Origin: JACPRL01 sp035573715
Lineage (GTDB): Bacteria > Acidobacteriota > Terriglobia > Acidiferrales > 2-02-FULL-67-57
Reading direction: 5' to 3'
DNA: 64,000 nt
Assembly (NCBI GenBank): GCA_035573715.1
Contig: DATLZZ010000019.1
Span: 34,138-98,137 of the forward strand
The notes beneath the pieces were generated by a model. That model did no database searches, had not been told where the DNA came from, and was given only the letters and a program-made list of their open reading frames with translations. Shown one piece after another: positions 60,920 to 64,000 of the stretch; the stretch's first letter is position 1; each line of letters opens with the position of its first letter. A program made the translations under genes and the position numbers.

Positions 60920-61897
60920 TCAATACTTCGCCAGGTGGCGGGCGGCCGCGGCTACCTTTTCGACGTTGGGGAGAAAGAACTCTTCCAGCGGCGGCGAGTA
61001 GGGCACAGGCGTATCGAGCGAGGTGACGCGCAGCAGGGGGCCGTCGAGTTCCTCGAAGGCCTCCTCCATCACGATGGCGGCAATCTCGCCGGCGATGCCG
61101 CCGGTGCGGGTGTCCTCGTGGACGACCAGCATTTTGTTGGTCTTCTTGAGCGAGGCAATAAGCGTTTCGCGGTCGAGCGGGAGCAGCGTGCGCAGGTCGA
61201 CGACCTCGCAGGAAATGCCGTCCTCTTTTTCGAGCTGCTCGGCGGCTTCGAGGCAGGTGTGGACCATGGCGGCGTAGCTCACCAGCGTCAGGTGGCGCCC
61301 TTCGCGGCGCACCGCGGCCTTGCCCAGCGGCACGATGTAGTCGTCTTCAGGTAGTTCCTCCTTGATGCGGCGGTAGAGGAACTTGTGCTCGAAAAAGAGC
61401 ACGGGGTTGTTGTCGCGAATCGAAGCCTTGATGAGCCCCTTGGCGTCGTAAGGGGTGGAGGGGTAGACGACCTTCAGGCCCGGCGTGTGCACGAAGTACA
61501 TCTCCGGGTTCTGGGAGTGGAAGGGCCCGCCGTGGACGCCGCCACCCGATGGCCCGCGAATCACCATCGGCACCGGCGCGCCCCAGCGGTAGTGGCTCTT
61601 GGCGACGAAGTTGGTGATCTGGTTGAAGCAGCAGGCGATGAAGTCGATGAACTGGAGTTCGGCCACCGGCCTGAGCCCGAGGTAGCTCATGCCGACCGCG
61701 GCGCCGATGATGGCGGTCTCGGAAATCGGCGTGTCGATGACGCGCTCGCGGCCGAAGTGCGGCAGAAACCCGTCGGTGACTTTGAAGGCGCCGCCGTAGA
61801 CGCCGATGTCTTCGCCCAGCATGACGACGGCGGGGTCGCGCTCCATTTCTTCCCAGAGTCCCCGGCCAATCGCCTGAAGAAAAGTTTGCTGCGCCAT
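60920..61897 (-). CDS. 2-oxoacid dehydrogenase E1 beta subunit
   Basis: 325 residues. AIGRGLWEEMERDPAVVMLGED, GVYGGAFKVTDGF, RVIDTPISETAIIGAAVGMS, VRGPSGGGVHGGPFHSQNPE and VVHEDTRTGGIAGEI are standard for the beta chain, which supplies the residue that protonates TPP and the E2-binding site. The start ATG at 61897 has GAGG eight bases upstream, and that GAGG is the end of a palindromic repeat. Partner genes lie directly either side. Confidence 0.95.
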   Translation of the reverse strand: MAQQTFLQAIGRGLWEEMERDPAVVMLGEDIGVYGGAFKVTDGFLPHFGRERVIDTPISETAIIGAAVGMSYLGLRPVAELQFIDFIACCFNQITNFVAKSHYRWGAPVPMVIRGPSGGGVHGGPFHSQNPEMYFVHTPGLKVVYPSTPYDAKGLIKASIRDNNPVLFFEHKFLYRRIKEELPEDDYIVPLGKAAVRREGRHLTLVSYAAMVHTCLEAAEQLEKEDGISCEVVDLRTLLPLDRETLIASLKKTNKMLVVHEDTRTGGIAGEIAAIVMEEAFEELDGPLLRVTSLDTPVPYSPPLEEFFLPNVEKVAAAARHLAKY

Positions 61898-61905
61898 TCA
61901 GCGTC

Positions 61906-61965
61906 CCTCAGGGGCTGAAGCCCCCAATTGTTTTAGGGCCTTTGCGGCGGGGCTAAAACCCCGCC
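61906..61965. repeat. bipartite palindromic element, copy 3 of 3, supplying the E1beta Shine-Dalgarno
   Basis: Module B: CCTCA then GGGGCT-GA-AGCCCC (61906-61924). Module A: GGCGGGG...CCCCGCC with a six-base loop (61946-61965). Minus-strand orientation: the module B end reads CCCCTGAGG, and its GAGG lies eight bases before the E1beta ATG. A weaker palindrome (ACGGGCTTCAGTCCGT, 62007-62022) and a third GGCTAAAG core (62050-62064) fill the rest of the gap to the E1alpha stop. Confidence 0.8.
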
Positions 61966-62064
61966 CGTGCCAAGCATCCTGCGTGTCAGTCCCTGTCTGG
62001 GCAGGCACGGGCTTCAGTCCGTACGAGAGGGCTCGGCACCGGAAACCGACTTTAGCCGCTGAGG

Positions 62065-63210
62065 TCATTTCTTTTTCCTCGTCTTCTTTCGCCCATGGCC
62101 GGGGTTGTCGGCCACCCCGACGGCTTCACGCGATTCGGTTGGGCGCAGCGCCGGCTGGCGGTCCACGAACCACTGCGCCACGTCGTGGCGGGGGGGCTTG
62201 ACCTCATCGAGCGGGCGCTTCCAGACCGCGCGGATTTCGTGGCAGCCCTCGCAGTAGACGCCCAGCGCGGCCTCTTCGGGCCGGGGCAGGGGACTGGCCT
62301 CGGCGGCGGCCAGCTCTTCTTTGAGCTCGCGGTCGATGCGCGCCAGGATTTCGTTCTTCTCTTTCTCCGTCCACAGCTTCTTTGCAGTCAGGTAGTTCTC
62401 GAAGCGCAGGATGGGGTCTTTGGCTTCCCATTCCTTGCGCATCCAGTCGGGGACGTAGTTGGCGGGGTCGTGCTGGGCGTGGCCCTTGCGGCGGAAAGTT
62501 TTGGCTTCGATGAGAGTAGGGCCATCGCCGCGGCGGGCGCGCTCGACGGCCGCGCGCGCGGCTTCGTAGACGGCCAGCACGTCGTTGCCGTCCACGCTGA
62601 CGCCGGGGATGCCGTAGGCGCGGGCGCGGTCGGCGAAGTCTTTGAGGCCGGCCTGCAAATAGGTTGGCGTGGAGTAGGCCCACTGGTTGTTTTCGAGGAT
62701 CAGGACGAGCGGGGCCTTCTGCACGGCGGCAAAGTTGAGGCCCTCGTGGAACGCGCCGGTGGAGCTGCCGCCCTCGCCGATCCAGGTCATGGCGACCTCG
62801 TCGCGGCCGAGGTAGCGGGCGGCCAGACCGACGCCGGCCATCACCGGGATGAGGTCGCCGAGCATGGAGATGGGCGAGACGATGTGGCGGTCCTGGAGGT
62901 CGCCGAAGTGCGAGGTGCCGTCCTTGCCCCGGGTGGGCGAGCCTTTCTTGGCCATGTACTGCATCGCGATGTCGCGCGGCTTGAAGCCTTTGACCAGCAG
63001 CGCGCCGACGTTGCGGATCATGGGCGCCATCCAGTCGCGCTTCTCAAGCGCGTAAGCGCTGCCGACCGAGATGGCTTCCTGGCCGAGCGAGCTGTAGAGC
63101 CCGCCGACGATTTTGTTCTGGCGGAAGAGAATCGTCAGCGCGTCTTCCAGCTTGCGGTTGAGCTGCATCCAGTAGTACAGCTCAAGATGCTGCGGCTTGC
63201 TGAGCGGCAA
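62065..63210 (-). CDS. 2-oxoacid dehydrogenase E1 alpha subunit with a Cys-containing C-terminal extension
   Basis: 381 residues. The TPP site is GEGGSSTGAFHEGLNFA with LENNQWAYSTP; GGLYSSLGQEAISVG and DRHIVSPISMLG are family motifs; FRRKGHAQHDP ends the core. After about residue 300 comes an extra ~60-residue tail with VYCEGCHEIRAVWKR (C-x-x-C) and a basic end GRKKTRKKK that I do not expect in E1alpha. I chose TTG at 63210 because GGAGG lies six bases upstream and homologues begin just before SKPQHLELYY. It overlaps the lipB 3' end by 29 bases. Pyruvate or branched-chain substrate is undecided. Confidence 0.88.
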   Translation of the reverse strand: MPLSKPQHLELYYWMQLNRKLEDALTILFRQNKIVGGLYSSLGQEAISVGSAYALEKRDWMAPMIRNVGALLVKGFKPRDIAMQYMAKKGSPTRGKDGTSHFGDLQDRHIVSPISMLGDLIPVMAGVGLAARYLGRDEVAMTWIGEGGSSTGAFHEGLNFAAVQKAPLVLILENNQWAYSTPTYLQAGLKDFADRARAYGIPGVSVDGNDVLAVYEAARAAVERARRGDGPTLIEAKTFRRKGHAQHDPANYVPDWMRKEWEAKDPILRFENYLTAKKLWTEKEKNEILARIDRELKEELAAAEASPLPRPEEAALGVYCEGCHEIRAVWKRPLDEVKPPRHDVAQWFVDRQPALRPTESREAVGVADNPGHGRKKTRKKK

Positions 63211-63964
63211 GCGAACCCTCCAGAGTTTCGAGATCGGTTTCGCGCGTTTCGCGATCAAAGACTTTGCCGAAGCTCTTAACGACCGCAACCTTGAGCTCGT
63301 GCATCAACGCCCCACGATTGTCATCCCCAGCGGAGTCCCGACAAAGGTCGGGACGGAGTCGAGGGACCTGCTTTTCCAAGGAAGTGACGCCCTTGTCGCG
63401 GAGGCCGCAAGGGACGATGAAATCAAAGTGGCTGAGGTTGGTGGTGACGTTGAAGGCGAAGCCGTGCGACGTGACCCAGCGGGAGACGTGGACGCCGATC
63501 GCAGCCAGCTTCTCATCACCAACCCACACCCCGGTGTAGAGCTGCTTCTCGCCTTCGGGCGCGATGCGTCGCCTGGCTTCGAGGCCAAAGCTGCGCGCAG
63601 CGCGGATGAGGACTTCCTCGAGCGAGCGAACGTACCAGACGACGTCCTTGCGAAGTGCGCCGAGGTTGAGGATCGGGTAGCCGACCAGTTGGCCGGGGCC
63701 GTGGTAGGTGACATCGCCGCCGCGGTCGGTCTCGTGGACTTCGACGCCGCGGCGCGCCAGTTCATCTTCGGGCAGCAAGAGGTTTTCGCGGCGCGCGTTG
63801 CGGCCCAGGGTGATGACAGGCGTGTGCTCGCCAAGCAGGAGAACGTCAGGGACGCGCCCGGCCTTCCGCGCCGCGACCAGCTCCTGCTGAAGCGCGAGGA
63901 TTCGCCCGTAGGGCTCGATGCCCCAATCAACCACCAAACAGGTTTGCTTTTGATCTCTTGTCAT
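63182..63964 (-). CDS. lipB: octanoyltransferase LipB with a repeat-derived in-frame insert
   Basis: 260 residues. LGEHTPVITLGRNARRENLL, EVHETDRGGDVTYHGPGQLVGYPI, AIGVHVSRWVTSHGFAFNV and the catalytic Cys in FIVPCGLRDKGVTSLEK are diagnostic. It transfers octanoyl from ACP to lipoyl domains, fitting its place at the head of the E2-containing operon. After LEK, where homologues run directly to helical E-x-V-K-x-A-V-V, there are ~15 additional residues (VPRLRPDLCRDSAGDDNRGA region) encoded by a palindromic intergenic-type repeat (63319-63369). The reading frame is kept. The C-terminus then continues normally (KVAVVKSFGKVF). Confidence 0.93.
   Translation of the reverse strand: MTRDQKQTCLVVDWGIEPYGRILALQQELVAARKAGRVPDVLLLGEHTPVITLGRNARRENLLLPEDELARRGVEVHETDRGGDVTYHGPGQLVGYPILNLGALRKDVVWYVRSLEEVLIRAARSFGLEARRRIAPEGEKQLYTGVWVGDEKLAAIGVHVSRWVTSHGFAFNVTTNLSHFDFIVPCGLRDKGVTSLEKQVPRLRPDLCRDSAGDDNRGALMHELKVAVVKSFGKVFDRETRETDLETLEGSLAAQQAAAS
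63319..63369. repeat. palindromic repeat inserted within the lipB coding sequence
   Basis: GTCATCCCCAGCGGA, then GTCCCGAC-AAAG-GTCGGGAC (63335-63354, eight perfect pairs), then GGAGTCGAGGGACCT. This style of word (GTCATCC... and ...GAGGGACCT flanks) is what I recall from dispersed intergenic repeats in environmental genomes, and its ends resemble the trpB-end repeat (TGTCATCC). Here it lies inside a gene. Confidence 0.7.
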
Positions 63965-63980
63965 CTCTTTGCAGGGGCAG

Positions 63981-64000
63981 GGCGGGGCTTCAGCCCCGCC
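63981..64000. repeat. module A palindrome upstream of lipB
   Basis: GGCGGGGCT-TC-AGCCCCGCC, nine perfect pairs, ending exactly at the window edge and 17 bases upstream of the lipB ATG. It matches module A of the elements at 55777, 60891 and 61946. Its module B, if present, would lie outside the window. Confidence 0.75.

Noticed and set aside
59321..61354. A 677-codon open frame on the plus strand across the E2 and E1beta genes
   Set aside because: Low-complexity Gly/Arg/His sequence antisense to real PDH subunits; no Shine-Dalgarno or domain.

Overview
This 64 kb window is high-GC, gene-dense chromosomal DNA that most likely comes from an Acidobacteriota genome. The best taxonomic markers are a surface protein with seven SBBP propeller repeats and a TIGR03437-type C-terminus (35882-38734), a CadC-like winged-helix/TPR membrane regulator facing it (33606-35501), lipid A genes (fabZ-lpxA-lpxI), and many dispersed palindromic repeats at gene ends. 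I see no prophage, insertion sequence, CRISPR array or rRNA. The only RNA gene I can support is a tRNA-Glu(CTC) at 100-174.

Layout. 0.9-9.7 kb is one long plus-strand run for aromatic amino acids: trpC-trpF-trpB-trpA, a cysteine-synthase-like gene, a small lower-GC membrane protein, chorismate mutase, DAHP synthase and prephenate dehydrogenase, then a two-subunit 3-oxoacid CoA-transferase and a 108-residue unknown. 9.8-14.4 kb holds a CDP-alcohol phosphatidyltransferase and a probable compatible-solute cluster (GpgS-like synthase, second glycosyltransferase, MscS-type membrane protein, sugar-phosphoglycerate phosphatase). 14.5-19 kb has leuC-leuD, a zinc-ribbon rhomboid, a tiny basic protein coupled to an RlpA lipoprotein, and a HIT protein. 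19-29 kb carries an M1 and an M20 peptidase, YceI, fabZ-lpxA-lpxI-Gfo/Idh-TonB, and a 32-residue membrane peptide coupled to miaA.

29-40 kb holds a cold-shock protein with a structured leader, hfq (probably leaderless) overlapping hflX, pgsA-AMMECR1, the winged-helix/TPR regulator, a small Cys-motif protein coupled to the SBBP surface protein, a strong bidirectional terminator, and an OmpA-family protein. 40.5-47.6 kb returns to aromatics: an aroD-aroE fusion overlapping trpE-trpG, with trpD convergent on the other strand. Together with the first locus, all seven trp functions lie inside 47 kb, in two blocks. 47.6-52.5 kb is sucC-sucD-ndk followed by a PAS histidine kinase and a receiver/ATPase fusion. 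52.5-58.4 kb has a LuxR-type regulator, DUF2905, xseA, a HipA-like kinase with a DUF3037 partner, and a B12-type radical SAM enzyme. 58.4-64 kb holds small unknowns and a minus-strand 2-oxoacid dehydrogenase operon, lipB-E1alpha-E1beta-E2.

The most unusual signal is the set of short palindromic repeats. Some copies start exactly at, or contain, a stop codon (trpB, leuD, the amidohydrolase, E1alpha). Others end in a GAGG that serves as the Shine-Dalgarno of the next gene (the DUF3037 gene and E1beta). One lies in frame inside lipB. Adjacent genes often overlap by 4 nt (ATGA/GTGA), so translational coupling is the rule here.
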